Counted from the first letter of the stretch, positions 15,519 through 24,067 are shown. The stretch: 32,248 nt of DNA from Flavobacteriaceae bacterium (GCA_947451525.1 CANFZM010000028.1:1-32248), one strand, 5' to 3'. Program-made: numbers and translations. Notes: generated by a model not told the origin, from the letters alone.

Positions 15519-16160
15519 ATGAAGAATTTCACCAAGGAAGACATTAATGAAATGGATAAAATAAGACGATTGAATTTAGTCAACTCTTGTACAGGTTATA
15601 AATCGGCTAATTTAATTGTTACTAAATCTATTTCTGGAGTTTCTAATGTGGCGGTTTTCAGTAGTGTAACCCACATTGGGAGCAATCCTCCTATGATTAG
15701 TTTTATTACTCGTCCACTTTCTGTAAGACGGGACACCTACACAAACATTAAGGAAGTTGGCTATTTTACTGTTAATCATATTACCGAAAATATGATAGCA
15801 GCTGCGCACCATACTTCTGCAAATTATGACGAAACTATTTCTGAATTTGATAAAACAGATTTAGTAGAAGAATATAAAGACGACATTTTAATTCCTTTTG
15901 TAACCGGAAGTCCTGTTCAATTATATTGCAAATACCTCAACGAGTATTATATTAAAGAAAATGACACGGTGCATGTTATTGCTTCCATTGAGAATCTATT
16001 TTTTAATGAAGAATTGCTTCATAAAGATTATTGGTTACAACTAGACAAGGCAAATGTAATCGCAATAAACGGTTTGGATGGGTATGCGTTGCCAAAACTT
16101 ATGGACCGTTTGGAGTATGCCCGACCAGATGTGGAAGGGAAATCTATTTTGGAGAAATAG
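15519..16160 (+). CDS. Flavin reductase-like (FMN-binding split barrel) protein
   Basis: This 213-residue protein belongs to the flavin reductase-like split-barrel family. Visible features are the GYKSANLIVTKSISGVSNVAVFSSVTHIGSNPPMISF segment, a strand pair that would bind FMN, the RRDTYTNIKEVGYFTVN segment, and a DTVHVIASIENLFF strand in the second half. Members use FMN or FAD for NAD(P)H-dependent reduction or serve other oxidoreductase roles. The divergent position next to KMO is suggestive, but KMO carries its own FAD reduction, so a reductase partnership is not required. Confidence 0.87.
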   Translation: MKNFTKEDINEMDKIRRLNLVNSCTGYKSANLIVTKSISGVSNVAVFSSVTHIGSNPPMISFITRPLSVRRDTYTNIKEVGYFTVNHITENMIAAAHHTSANYDETISEFDKTDLVEEYKDDILIPFVTGSPVQLYCKYLNEYYIKENDTVHVIASIENLFFNEELLHKDYWLQLDKANVIAINGLDGYALPKLMDRLEYARPDVEGKSILEK

Positions 16161-16203
16161 AGGATAATTGTATTTCTTTGTTATAATAGAATTAATTGTG
16201 AAA

Positions 16204-16243
16204 AACCTCTCCCCCGGCCCCTCTCCAAAGGAGAGGGGTGCCG
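16204..16243. repeat. GC-rich palindromic element (CCCTCTCC-AAAGG-AGAGGGG type)
   Basis: The sequence is ACCTCTCCCCCGGCCCCTCT, then CCAAAGGAGAGGGGTGCCG. The arms CCCCTCTCC and GGAGAGGGG form a strong stem with an AAA loop, and a weaker outer pairing CGGC/GCCG is possible. Related copies are at 4454-4503 (interrupted), 24571-24606 (inside aroA) and 26142-26180 (inside dtd). Confidence 0.65.
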
Positions 16244-16295
16244 AAACTTGAAAGTATTGTAGATGTTTGAGCGGTGTATTTTGTTTGATAAAAAA

Positions 16296-16332
16296 CCACC
16301 CCGCCCTACGGGCACCCCTCCAAGGGAGGGGA
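16296..16332. repeat. GC-rich palindromic element (two-hairpin type)
   Basis: Two small hairpins are adjacent: GCCC-TAC-GGGC and CCCCTCC-AAG-GGAGGGG. The 41 bases from CCACCCCGCC to GGGGAATGG differ from the copy inside aroA (24324-24364) at only two positions, so one must derive from the other, or from a common source, recently. Confidence 0.7.
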
Positions 16333-16397
16333 ATGGATACTGAATGTATCCTTTTTATTTATTCTAAAGTTCTGGGAAATTCAATACGTGTTGCGTG

Positions 16398-16501
16398 AGG
16401 GATGGTAGCGGCATCCTTTTCTTTTATTATTGCGAGGTCACGAGCAATAATAAAAGAAAAGATACAGCGGACAGCCCGATTCGCCGCGGCGAACACGCCA
16501 T
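16398..16501 (+). repeat. Modular hairpin repeat, variant with long stem
   Basis: The left framework GGATGGTAGCGGCATCC and right framework GATACAGCGGACAGCCCG correspond to the ends of the repeats at 125 and 22619. Between them is a different hairpin: 18-base perfect arms CTTTTCTTTTATTATTGC (16416-16433) and GCAATAATAAAAGAAAAG (16444-16461) around a 10-base loop. The stem tip contains TTGCGAGG..ACGAGCAA, an inverted version of the ATTGCTTCG..CCTCGCAAT core of the other copies. The 3' end carries a further GCCGCGGC palindrome. Confidence 0.6.
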
Positions 16502-16510
16502 AATACTGAA

Positions 16511-18898
16511 TTACTCCTTCGGTTTGAAAACTAATTTAGTAGAGGTGGCTATAATCTCTTTTTTATTGAGTTTCATTTTTCGGAATTGTCCTTTGTTGTA
16601 CATGGCAGCTTGATCGCTGTAATGGGCACTCATTGGATTTCCAGATTGCCCTGTTGGGAGGATACTCACACTGTTTTCTACATCTGAAAAATCGATTACT
16701 CTTCTAGTGGATGGACCTCCTTTAACGTCATATTTTCCGGTGTTGTCAAAATAAAACAACATATTATTTATTACTTCGTTGGAACCACTTTCTTCGAATG
16801 GCCCAACATTGAAAAAACTTCTAAGAGCAGCAATTTTCCCTATTGGATGTTGGTGCTCCAAAGTATGCACTTTGCTCCAAGTCCATTTGGTTTCTGTAGA
16901 ACCTAATTGTTTTTCTAGAGAAGTAATTGCGTCTTTGAAGGATTGTGTTAGAATTTCTTTTTTGGTTTCTTTTTTATTTTTTGTTGCAGTATTATCCCAC
17001 CACAAAGAATTTTCATTTTTACTTTGACCTTCAATTACTTGTTTCATGATATGGGTTCCCAAAAAGGCTTTGAAGTTCTCTTCGCCCAATTCGTCTTGGA
17101 AGGTGTTTTTTAAATAACAAGAAATCCATTTATTGTAGATGGTTGGAGCAACATCTTGAAGATTATTAGAACCTGACCATTTTTTTAGTATTTCTAACGC
17201 TTCTTTTTCATTGGTATTCCAACTGTTTTTTGCCATCGATTGTATCCAATTAGCAACCAAAGAAACCGCTGTAGCAGAAGTATTATCGTTAATCATACTT
17301 TGCACGTCGGCACTTGTCCAATTGTTTTTAGGCTTTAACAAATCATTAATTCTAGTCGCTCTATCTCTAGGCAAATAATACCCAGGATATAAATAACCCT
17401 CTATCGCTTCAGGTTGGTTGTTGGCCGAATACACATAATTCCAATTTGGATTAATTGCAGATGGATTCTTAGAGAAATCAAGAAATTCTTTTTTATCATC
17501 GATACCATTAGCACCATTCATAATAAAATTTCCGTTAACCGATTTGTCTAATTTGTACAACTTTCCAGAAGTTATCCATGCAATATTATTTTTAGCATCA
17601 CCATACATAATATTGAGTCCTGGCGCAGCGATTAAAGAAATGGCTTTAGAAAAATCATCTAATTTTTTAGAATGTGAAAGTGCATGAATTGCTTCAAGAA
17701 TTTGATTTTTTTGTTGGGTATATACCCAAGACATTGCTACCGGTTTTTTAGTTGTCAAAGTATTCAATAGTCCGTTCATTATTGGGCCGTGAATGGATTC
17801 CTTAATATTTAGTGTTACCGATGCACTGTCTTTTACTTTAATTATTTTCTGACGAACGGTATAATTTTTATAACCATCAACTGTTTTATATTGCTTGTTA
17901 TTTGCAGGGTTTTCTTCTTCTTGAAACAAATCTAAATCGTCGTTTTCAAACATGGTTAAGCCATAAGCAAAGTTGTGGTTGTGGCCTAACAAAGGGAAGG
18001 GTGTTCCCGCAAGATAGTAGCCGTACATTTCATAATCGGGGGTGGTGATGTGGGCTTCATACCAAGTGCAGGGTTGCGAAAACATAATGTGCGGATCATT
18101 TGCAAAAATAACTTTACCATTCTTGGTTTTTTGCGCACCAATTACCCAACTGTTGCTTCCAATGAAGGATGGGATTGGAGAATTGTCTAATAAACTTGCA
18201 ATAGATTTTGAGATTTCGGCATAATCATTACTCTTTCCTTTATAACTTTTTAATTGTGTAGTTCCAAACGAACCATCTATACCAAAGTCTTTTAGATATT
18301 CCATTCCGAATTTATCTCGAATATCGGTAAGCAATGGGTCGGTTTTTTGTGCCATGGCAAAACTAAAAGACATATATCCAAAAATATTATAAACGTCTTT
18401 CAGAGTGAACTTTTCTTTCTTAACACTGAGCAATTGAAATTCAATAGGTGTTTTTCCTTCTTGCATGTATTGGTTAATTCCATCTACATAGGACATTGCT
18501 AGTATATAAGTATCCGAGTTTTTATCGAGTTGCGCAATTGCCTTTTCGGAATTCTCATCGATGCCTATTCCGGCAAAAAACTGGTCGTTTTTTAATGCTT
18601 TGGTTCCGAACAACTCCGATAATCTTCCTGGGGCAATTCGTCTTAGGAGTTCCATTTGCCACAATCTATCTTGCGCATGAACGTATCCTAAAGCAACCAT
18701 GGCGTCTTTTTGGGAAGCAGCATAAATATGTGGCACTCCATAATCGTCAAAGTAAACAGTGGTTTCTTTTGCAATGTTTTTTAAAGCAATTTCTCCTTCG
18801 TATTTTGGTTTGGTGGTTTGCAAATAAACATAAAGTGATACGAATAGAATTGCAATTATGGAAAGTAGAATTATAAGAACTTTTTTAATTTTTTTCAT
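16511..18898 (-). CDS. Penicillin acylase family N-terminal-nucleophile hydrolase
   Basis: This 795-residue protein belongs to the penicillin amidase (S45) family, which is self-cleaved into alpha and beta chains and hydrolyses amides such as acylated amines, penicillins or acyl-homoserine lactones. An N-terminal membrane or signal segment (about 7-27) would export it. The DDYGVPHIYAASQKDAMVALGYVHAQDRLWQME segment starts the alpha chain. The nucleophile is S248 in GSNSWVIG, followed by NDPHIMFSQPCTWYEAH. The C-terminal part has GGPSTRRVIDF and GQSGNPMSAHYSDQ, as in the family. Substrate is not predictable; quorum quenching is one possibility. Confidence 0.92.
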   Translation of the reverse strand: MKKIKKVLIILLSIIAILFVSLYVYLQTTKPKYEGEIALKNIAKETTVYFDDYGVPHIYAASQKDAMVALGYVHAQDRLWQMELLRRIAPGRLSELFGTKALKNDQFFAGIGIDENSEKAIAQLDKNSDTYILAMSYVDGINQYMQEGKTPIEFQLLSVKKEKFTLKDVYNIFGYMSFSFAMAQKTDPLLTDIRDKFGMEYLKDFGIDGSFGTTQLKSYKGKSNDYAEISKSIASLLDNSPIPSFIGSNSWVIGAQKTKNGKVIFANDPHIMFSQPCTWYEAHITTPDYEMYGYYLAGTPFPLLGHNHNFAYGLTMFENDDLDLFQEEENPANNKQYKTVDGYKNYTVRQKIIKVKDSASVTLNIKESIHGPIMNGLLNTLTTKKPVAMSWVYTQQKNQILEAIHALSHSKKLDDFSKAISLIAAPGLNIMYGDAKNNIAWITSGKLYKLDKSVNGNFIMNGANGIDDKKEFLDFSKNPSAINPNWNYVYSANNQPEAIEGYLYPGYYLPRDRATRINDLLKPKNNWTSADVQSMINDNTSATAVSLVANWIQSMAKNSWNTNEKEALEILKKWSGSNNLQDVAPTIYNKWISCYLKNTFQDELGEENFKAFLGTHIMKQVIEGQSKNENSLWWDNTATKNKKETKKEILTQSFKDAITSLEKQLGSTETKWTWSKVHTLEHQHPIGKIAALRSFFNVGPFEESGSNEVINNMLFYFDNTGKYDVKGGPSTRRVIDFSDVENSVSILPTGQSGNPMSAHYSDQAAMYNKGQFRKMKLNKKEIIATSTKLVFKPKE

Positions 18899-18917
18899 TT
18901 AGAAAGGAATTGGAATT

Positions 18918-18925
18918 CAAATTTA
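18918..18925 (-). promoter_or_regulatory. -7 element of the penicillin acylase gene
   Basis: The plus strand reads CAAATTTA, that is TAAATTTG on the minus strand, an exact TAnnTTTG match 20 bases before the start codon at 18898. No clear -33 TTG is visible. Confidence 0.45.
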
Positions 18926-18969
18926 GAAAATAAACTTTTATGTATAGTAAACTTCGCATAAAAAAAGAA

Positions 18970-18998
18970 GACACGAATTACACAAATTTGCACAAATA
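18970..18998. repeat. ACACGAATTACAC-type word repeat
   Basis: ACACGAATTACACAAATTTG followed by CACAAAT is a degenerate tandem of an ACACRAATT unit. A closer copy is at 30734-30751. Such repeats sit in gaps; here between the penicillin acylase promoter and the end of aguA. Confidence 0.5.
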
Positions 18999-19057
18999 AA
19001 AAAACTAATAAGATTACACAAATTGTATCTGCCTTTGGCAAATTGAAATTTAAACTA

Positions 19058-19100
19058 TTAAGATATTAAGTTTCATTAAGAACAGTTCTTGATATCTTAA
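19058..19100. repeat. TTAAGATATTAAG inverted repeat downstream of aguA
   Basis: The arms TTAAGATATTAAG (19058-19070) and CTTGATATCTTAA (19088-19100) pair along 13 bases with one G-U-type mismatch around a 17-base loop. It lies just after the aguA stop on the minus strand. There is no T run on that strand after it, so it is not a classic intrinsic terminator. Confidence 0.4.
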
Positions 19101-19112
19101 GAGTAAAAATAT

Positions 19113-20192
19113 TTATGATTGGAAAACTACCTCGGGTTCTTGTTGACTCAAGCAATGAAAACTGCCTAAACCCCAGATGATATCGGTGGAATCAATACCT
19201 ACCACTTTACGTGATGGAAAACAATTTTGTAATATATCTAATGCTTTCGCATCGTTTTTATCGTCTCTAAAAGTTGGGACAATTACCTTTTCATTTGCAA
19301 TATAGAAATTAGCATAGGATGCTGGCAAAATTTGATCTTCATAAATAACTGGTTTCGGCATTGGCAATTCAATAACATTTAATTGTTTGCCATTTTCCAA
19401 TCGCATTTTATTTAGCAACTGAAGATTTTCTTGTAAAATAGGATAATTCTCGTCGTTTTTATTCTCTTCAACAACAGTAACCACGGTATCTTCATTTACA
19501 AATCGGGTGATGTCGTCAATATGTCCGTCGGTATCATCGCCAATAATTCCGTCATTAACCCAAAGTATGTGATTTACGCCATAGTAGTCTGACAAATATT
19601 TTTCTATTTGGTCTTGATTCAAATGTGGGTTCCGATTCGGATTTAACAAACACGCTTTGGAAGTTAACAAAGTTCCTTTGCCATTAAATTCTACGCTACC
19701 ACCTTCCATGACAATATTAGGATGAAAAACGGGTAATTCCAATTCTTTTCCGATGCGTGTTGGAATGACATCATCCAAATCAAAAGGAGGGTATTTATTT
19801 CCCCAAGCATTATAACTCCAATCTACAATGGCCTTGGCATTAGAATTATGATTCAATAAAAATGCCGGACCATGATCGCGACACCAAGCATCGTTAGTAG
19901 GATTAAAATAAAAAGTGATTTGACTTACTAAATAATTCAAATTGGAAACCTTTTGAGCATAAACACACGATTGCAATTGCGCTAAAGCAAAAGTTTTCAT
20001 TGTTTCATTAATTACATTGATGCAAACTTTTTGATTTTCTGCAACTTGCAAAATAAATTCACAATACGAGTTGAAAATTGTATTTATTTTTCCGGGCCAT
20101 GATTCTTCTTTATGCGGCCAAGAAAGCCACAATGCTCTTTGTGGAGCGAATTCTGCTGGGAAATAAAATCCTAATTCTTTAGGTGTTTGCAT
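19113..20192 (-). CDS. aguA: Agmatine deiminase
   Basis: This enzyme converts agmatine to N-carbamoylputrescine and ammonia, the first step from agmatine to putrescine. The 359-residue protein is of the peptidylarginine-deiminase-like family. Motifs seen are FAPQRALWLSWPHKEESWPG near the N-terminus, FNPTNDAWCRDHGPAFL, NIVMEGGSVEFNGKGTLLTS, DDTDGHIDDITRFV, and the catalytic C347 in GSFHCLSQQEP. It starts nine bases after the aguB stop, so the two are one operon. The gene order is aguB then aguA. Confidence 0.95.
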   Translation of the reverse strand: MQTPKELGFYFPAEFAPQRALWLSWPHKEESWPGKINTIFNSYCEFILQVAENQKVCINVINETMKTFALAQLQSCVYAQKVSNLNYLVSQITFYFNPTNDAWCRDHGPAFLLNHNSNAKAIVDWSYNAWGNKYPPFDLDDVIPTRIGKELELPVFHPNIVMEGGSVEFNGKGTLLTSKACLLNPNRNPHLNQDQIEKYLSDYYGVNHILWVNDGIIGDDTDGHIDDITRFVNEDTVVTVVEENKNDENYPILQENLQLLNKMRLENGKQLNVIELPMPKPVIYEDQILPASYANFYIANEKVIVPTFRDDKNDAKALDILQNCFPSRKVVGIDSTDIIWGLGSFHCLSQQEPEVVFQS

Positions 20193-20201
20193 GGGTACCT
20201 G

Positions 20202-21077
20202 TTATTCTTCGTCTATAAATCGTTTCGTAATTGGCTGGTAACTGTCAATTCTTCTGTCGCGAAGGAAAGGCCAATGCATTCTAAAATAGTTAGACTCTTT
20301 AAGATCTATATTGGTAACAGTTGTTTCTTCGTTTTCATGAGAAGCCAAATACAATAATTTCCCTTGGGCATTGGTTACAAAACTTCCGCCCCAAAATTGC
20401 ATAGCACCATCTTGCTCGAAGCCAACACGGTTGACACTCACTACAGGAACCCCATTTGCAACAGCATGAGAACGCTGAATAGTTTGCCAAGCATTGTATT
20501 GGTCTTTGTTAGTTTCCTCATCTTGATCGGTTGCCCAACCAATTGCAGTAGGATAAAACAATATTTCAGCACCCATTAAAGAGGTGATTCTTGCTGCTTC
20601 TGGGTACCATTGGTCCCAACAAATTAAGACACCAATTTTGGCAAACTTAGTTTGAAACACTTTATAGCCTAAATCTCCTGGCGTAAAATAGAATTTTTCA
20701 TAAAAAGACGGATCGTCTGGAATGTGCATTTTACGGTATTTACCTAAATAACTTCCATCGGCATCAATAACCGCAGTGGTATTGTGGTATAATCCTTCGG
20801 CTCTTTTTTCAAATAATGAAGCGATGATAACCACTCCAAGTTCTTTGGCTAAATCACTCATAACATCCGTAGTTGGACCAGGAATTGCTTCTGCCAATTG
20901 GAAATTATCGTAATCTTCAACATCACAAAAATACAAGGAAGTGAAAAGTTCTTGCAAACAAATAATCTGCGCTCCTTGTGCAGCAGCATTTCGTATTTCT
21001 TTTTTTGCTTTTTCAATATTGGTGGCTACGTCTTTGGAACAAGACATTTGCACCAATCCTATTTGTACGTTTGTCAT
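20202..21077 (-). CDS. aguB: N-carbamoylputrescine amidohydrolase
   Basis: This nitrilase-superfamily enzyme hydrolyses N-carbamoylputrescine to putrescine, ammonia and carbon dioxide, the step after agmatine deiminase. The 291-residue protein has the full catalytic triad: E43 in CLQELF, K116 in YRKMHIPDD and C153 in VLICWDQWYPEAAR. GAEILFYPTAIGWATDQDEE and WGGSFVTNAQGKLLY are typical of AguB. Length matches the family. It has a -7 element 19 bases upstream, so aguBA probably forms a transcription unit of its own. Confidence 0.95.
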   Translation of the reverse strand: MTNVQIGLVQMSCSKDVATNIEKAKKEIRNAAAQGAQIICLQELFTSLYFCDVEDYDNFQLAEAIPGPTTDVMSDLAKELGVVIIASLFEKRAEGLYHNTTAVIDADGSYLGKYRKMHIPDDPSFYEKFYFTPGDLGYKVFQTKFAKIGVLICWDQWYPEAARITSLMGAEILFYPTAIGWATDQDEETNKDQYNAWQTIQRSHAVANGVPVVSVNRVGFEQDGAMQFWGGSFVTNAQGKLLYLASHENEETTVTNIDLKESNYFRMHWPFLRDRRIDSYQPITKRFIDEE

Positions 21078-21095
21078 CTTAATTTATTTTTTTGG

Positions 21096-21103
21096 CAAAG
21101 TTA
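21096..21103 (-). promoter_or_regulatory. -7 element of aguBA
   Basis: The plus strand reads CAAAGTTA, which is TAACTTTG on the minus strand, an exact TAnnTTTG match 19 bases upstream of aguB. It suggests independent transcription from kynureninase, 101 bases further upstream. Confidence 0.5.
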
Positions 21104-21178
21104 GTGTTTAAAGTAAATTTTTGAAACTATTTTTCTAACGCACTTACTCTGTATTTAACTGAATCTCTAGTTTGATTT

Positions 21179-22456
21179 TTATTTACTTGCTAAAATTCCT
21201 TGTTTCAACATTTGTCCAAAGTCGTACATGTCTTCATAAGAAGTATATAAAGGCACTGGTGCCAAACGAATCACATTCGGTTCACGCCAATCGGTGATTA
21301 CGCCGTTTTTCATTAAGTAATCAAATAAACTTCGGCCTTCTCCATGAAGAAAAACAGATAATTGACAGGCTCTTTCTTCTGGATTAGAAGGGGTGATTAT
21401 TTCGAAAGTGCTATCGACTTCTTTATCAATTTCATGTAAAATGAATTCAAGGTATGAAGTGATTTGGTTTCTTTTTTGGATGAGTTTTTCCATGCCAATT
21501 TCGGCAAACATATCTACGGATGCCAAATAAGGTGCTAATGACAATATTGGAAGGTTGCTAATTTGCCAACCATCTGCTCCATGAACAGGGTCAAAGGTTG
21601 GTTCCATCTTGAAACGACGTTCTTTATTGTGTCCCCACCAACCTGCAAAACGAGGCAAATTGGTATGGTGGTGTTTTTCATGAACAAAACAACCAGAAGC
21701 GTTTCCGGGTCCGGAGTTCATGTATTTATACGAACACCAAGCCGCAAAATCTACATTCCAATCGTGAAGTTCTAATTTAATATTTCCTGCAGCATGCGCT
21801 AAATCGAAACCTACATAGGCTCCAACTTTATGACCTGCTTCGGTTATGATTTTCATGTCGAAAACTTGTCCGGTGTAATAGTTCACTCCGCCAAATAAGA
21901 CTAATGCTAATTCATCTCCTACTTCTTCAATTTTAGCTAAAATGTCTTCTAATCGAATGTTATGTTCGCCCTCGCGACGTTTTATTTCTATGATGGCATC
22001 GCTAGGATTGAAACCATGGTGGTTGACTTGCGATTGGAACATGTATTGGTCGGAAGGGAAGGCTTTTTCTTCGCAAATAATTTTGTATCGTGTTGCAGTT
22101 GGACGATAGAACGAAACCATTAACAAATGTAGGTTAACGGTCAAGGTATTCATTACGGCAACTTCGGTAGGCTTTGCTCCTACTATTTTACTCAACGGAT
22201 TTGCAAATCGTTCTTGGTAATCCCACCAAGGTTTCTCTGCATAAAAATGTCCTTCTACGGCAAGATTGGCCCAGTCGTTCATTACTTCATCTACATAGGA
22301 TTTTGTTCTTTTAGGCTGTAAACCTAAAGAATTTCCGGTGAAGTAGATTACGTTTTTTCCGTTGTGTTGTGGGAAAATAAACTCGTCTCTGTAGGATTTT
22401 AATTCGTCTTGTTCATCAAGACTTTGTGCGTATTCGCGGGTATTTTGAAAGGTCAT
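21179..22456 (-). CDS. kynU: Kynureninase
   Basis: This PLP enzyme cleaves kynurenine or 3-hydroxykynurenine to anthranilate or 3-hydroxyanthranilate and alanine. The 425-residue length is typical. Motifs visible are NVIYFTGNSLGLQPKRTKSYVDEVM near the N-terminus, the GAYVGFDLAHAAGNIKLELHDWNVDFAAW segment with the PLP-binding aspartate, and the Schiff-base lysine K244 in CSYKYMNSGPG. With the KMO gene 5.8 kb away it would yield 3-hydroxyanthranilate. No dioxygenase of the pathway lies in the window. Confidence 0.95.
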   Translation of the reverse strand: MTFQNTREYAQSLDEQDELKSYRDEFIFPQHNGKNVIYFTGNSLGLQPKRTKSYVDEVMNDWANLAVEGHFYAEKPWWDYQERFANPLSKIVGAKPTEVAVMNTLTVNLHLLMVSFYRPTATRYKIICEEKAFPSDQYMFQSQVNHHGFNPSDAIIEIKRREGEHNIRLEDILAKIEEVGDELALVLFGGVNYYTGQVFDMKIITEAGHKVGAYVGFDLAHAAGNIKLELHDWNVDFAAWCSYKYMNSGPGNASGCFVHEKHHHTNLPRFAGWWGHNKERRFKMEPTFDPVHGADGWQISNLPILSLAPYLASVDMFAEIGMEKLIQKRNQITSYLEFILHEIDKEVDSTFEIITPSNPEERACQLSVFLHGEGRSLFDYLMKNGVITDWREPNVIRLAPVPLYTSYEDMYDFGQMLKQGILASK

Positions 22457-22618
22457 TTTTTTATTTTTTTGGCAGGAACAAGTAGAGACTTGTCCGTACT
22501 ATGTCCGTATTGTGGTGTAAATGTAGAGAAAAATATTAAAGGCGCAAAGTGTTTCAAGTTGCAGAATGTTGTGGGAAATTTTATTTTTAGGAACAATGCC
22601 AACCGCTTAGCCCCGATT

Positions 22619-22728
22619 GCAGTGGAAATCCTGGCATTGCGATTTACAATTGTTGCTATTGGATTGCTTCGTTCCTCGCAATGACAGATTGCAACGGAAA
22701 GCGGGAATTGCCTTTACTAAAATGCGCA
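22619..22728 (+). repeat. Modular hairpin repeat, copy 2
   Basis: Begins AGCCCCGATTGCAGTGG, then AAATCCTGGCATTGCGAT, the core ATTGCTTCGTTCCTCGCAAT, then GACAGATTGCAACGGAAAGC and GGGAATTGCCTTTACTAAAA. It matches copy 1 (125-242) along nearly its entire length with scattered changes, and shares end sequences with 16398-16501. The CATTGCGA/TCGCAATG arms are conserved. Confidence 0.65.
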
Positions 22729-22755
22729 AGCCATTCGCTTCTTATAAAAAAATAT

Positions 22756-22841
22756 ATTGTCTTTGCCACCCCGCCCTACGGGCACCCCTCCAAAGATTGT
22801 CTTTGCCACCCCGCCCTACGGGCACCCCTCCAAAGGAGGGG
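22756..22841. repeat. 40-base tandem duplication of a GC-rich palindromic element
   Basis: Two consecutive 40-base units (22756-22795 and 22796-22835) are identical and contain ATTGTCTTTGCCACCCCGCC, then CTACGGGCACCCCTCCAAAG. Only the second is completed by the 3' arm GAGGGG (22836-22841). The first unit lacks the arm, so the duplication cuts the element inside its second hairpin. Confidence 0.7.
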
Positions 22842-22845
22842 AATT

Positions 22846-22878
22846 AAAAAAATCTCACCATTGCTGATGAGATTTTTT
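22846..22878. terminator. Intrinsic terminator after queA
   Basis: Arms AAAAAAATCTCA and TGAGATTTTTT enclose a 10-base loop (CCATTGCTGA region). T runs flank it on both strands. It lies 23 bases after the queA stop on the minus strand, so it should end the queA transcript. Confidence 0.8.
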
Positions 22879-22900
22879 CTTAATTATATTTCCAAAGGAA

Positions 22901-23950
22901 TTATATGATTAGCATGGCGTCACCATAAGAATAGAATTTGTATCCTTCTTTGATGGCTTCTTCGTAGGCTTTTTTCATTAAGTCGTGTCCGCAGAATGCC
23001 GAAATCATCATTAATAAGGTTGATTTTGGGGTATGAAAATTAGTTATCATAGCATCGGCAAGACTGAAATCGTGAGGAGGAAAAATGAATTTATTGGTCC
23101 AACCTTCGAACGGATTTAAAGTGCGTTGGGAAGAAACCGAACTTTCTATGGCACGCATAGAGGTGGTTCCTACGACACAAATTTTCTTTTTGTTTGCTTT
23201 GGCACTGTTTACAATGTCGCAGGCTTTTTGGGTGATTTTTAATTCTTCCGAATCCATTTTGTGTTTGGATAAATCTTCTACCTCAACTGGATTAAAAGTT
23301 CCTAAACCTACGTGTAGGGTTACTTCGGCAAATTGAACTCCCTTAATTTCTAAACGTTTTAAAAGGTGTTTAGAGAAGTGCAAACCTGCAGTTGGCGCTG
23401 CTACAGCACCTTCTTCTTTGGCATAAATAGTTTGGTAACGCTCTGCATCTTCCGGAGTTACTTCGCGATTGATGTATTTTGGGATTGGTGTTTCACCAAG
23501 TTCGGTTAGTTTATTACGAAACTCTTCGTAAGACCCATCGTAAAGAAAACGCAAGGTTCTTCCGCGAGAAGTAGTGTTGTCAATTACCTCAGCAACTAAA
23601 GAATCATCATCTCCAAAATATAATTTATTTCCGATTCTGATTTTACGTGCTGGATCCACCAATACATCCCAAAGACGTTGTTCTGCATTTAATTCTCTTA
23701 ACAAGAAAACTTCAATACGAGCACCGGTTTTTTCTTTGTTTCCAAACATACGAGCAGGGAAAACTTTAGTATTGTTCAAAACCATTACATCGCCATCGCC
23801 AAAATAATCGATAACGTCTTTGAACATTTTGTGTTCTATAGTTCCTTTTTTTCTATCGATAACCATTAAACGAGATTCGTCGCGGTTTTCTGCCGGAAAT
23901 TCAGCAAGTAATTCTGTTGGAAGGTTGAATTGAAAATGAGATAATTTCAT
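22901..23950 (-). CDS. queA: S-adenosylmethionine:tRNA ribosyltransferase-isomerase
   Basis: QueA transfers the ribosyl part of S-adenosylmethionine onto preQ1 in tRNA to make epoxyqueuosine. The 349-residue length is normal. Motifs visible are [25 protein letters not shown] at the N-terminus, [24 protein letters not shown] sequence ([14 protein letters not shown]) in the middle, [21 protein letters not shown] and [23 protein letters not shown] sequence at the C-terminal end. It has its own promoter upstream although it follows aroA in the same direction. Confidence 0.96.
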   Translation of the reverse strand: MKLSHFQFNLPTELLAEFPAENRDESRLMVIDRKKGTIEHKMFKDVIDYFGDGDVMVLNNTKVFPARMFGNKEKTGARIEVFLLRELNAEQRLWDVLVDPARKIRIGNKLYFGDDDSLVAEVIDNTTSRGRTLRFLYDGSYEEFRNKLTELGETPIPKYINREVTPEDAERYQTIYAKEEGAVAAPTAGLHFSKHLLKRLEIKGVQFAEVTLHVGLGTFNPVEVEDLSKHKMDSEELKITQKACDIVNSAKANKKKICVVGTTSMRAIESSVSSQRTLNPFEGWTNKFIFPPHDFSLADAMITNFHTPKSTLLMMISAFCGHDLMKKAYEEAIKEGYKFYSYGDAMLII

Positions 23951-24011
23951 ATTTGTATATTAAATTTTAGTTATTAAATTTTAAATATTGCTATGAAAAT
24001 TTAATAGTTGG

Positions 24012-24043
24012 CAAATATACGATTGTGAGATAGGCGTTGTCAA
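24012..24043 (-). promoter_or_regulatory. Full promoter of queA (-33 TTG and -7 TATATTTG)
   Basis: On the minus strand TTG (24043-24041, in ACTTGACAAC) is followed after 21 bases by TATATTTG (24019-24012). Both elements match the Bacteroidota consensus in position and sequence. The leader to the queA start at 23950 would be about 55 bases. Confidence 0.65.
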
Positions 24044-24067
24044 GTGTTTTGCGGTTTATTTTTATTT

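Larger units (their letters stand above)
16161..16510. other. Repeat-filled gap between convergent genes
   Basis: This 350-base gap holds three repeat elements and no gene: a GC-rich palindrome at 16204-16243, a second at 16296-16332, and the modular hairpin repeat at 16398-16501. Composition is far more GC-rich than the surrounding genes. Open frames across it are translations of the repeats. Confidence 0.6.
22457..22900. other. Repeat-filled gap between kynU and queA
   Basis: This 444-base gap contains the modular hairpin repeat (22619-22728), a 40-base tandem duplication (22756-22841) and a terminator (22846-22878). The first 160 bases, the likely kynU leader and promoter region, include the short direct repeat TGTCCGTA (22488 and 22499 region) and an ACAAGT-AGAG-ACTTGT hairpin. 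No gene is seen; apparent frames are repeat translations. Confidence 0.6.

Noticed and set aside
22756..22841. CRISPR array suggested by repeated units
   Set aside because: There are only two units in direct contact with no spacers, and no cas gene is nearby.
22617..22908. Overlapping plus-strand frames of about 75 codons in the kynU-queA gap
   Set aside because: They consist of the modular repeat, the GC-rich tandem and the terminator; repeated peptide strings such as CHPALRAPLQR come from the 40-base duplication.
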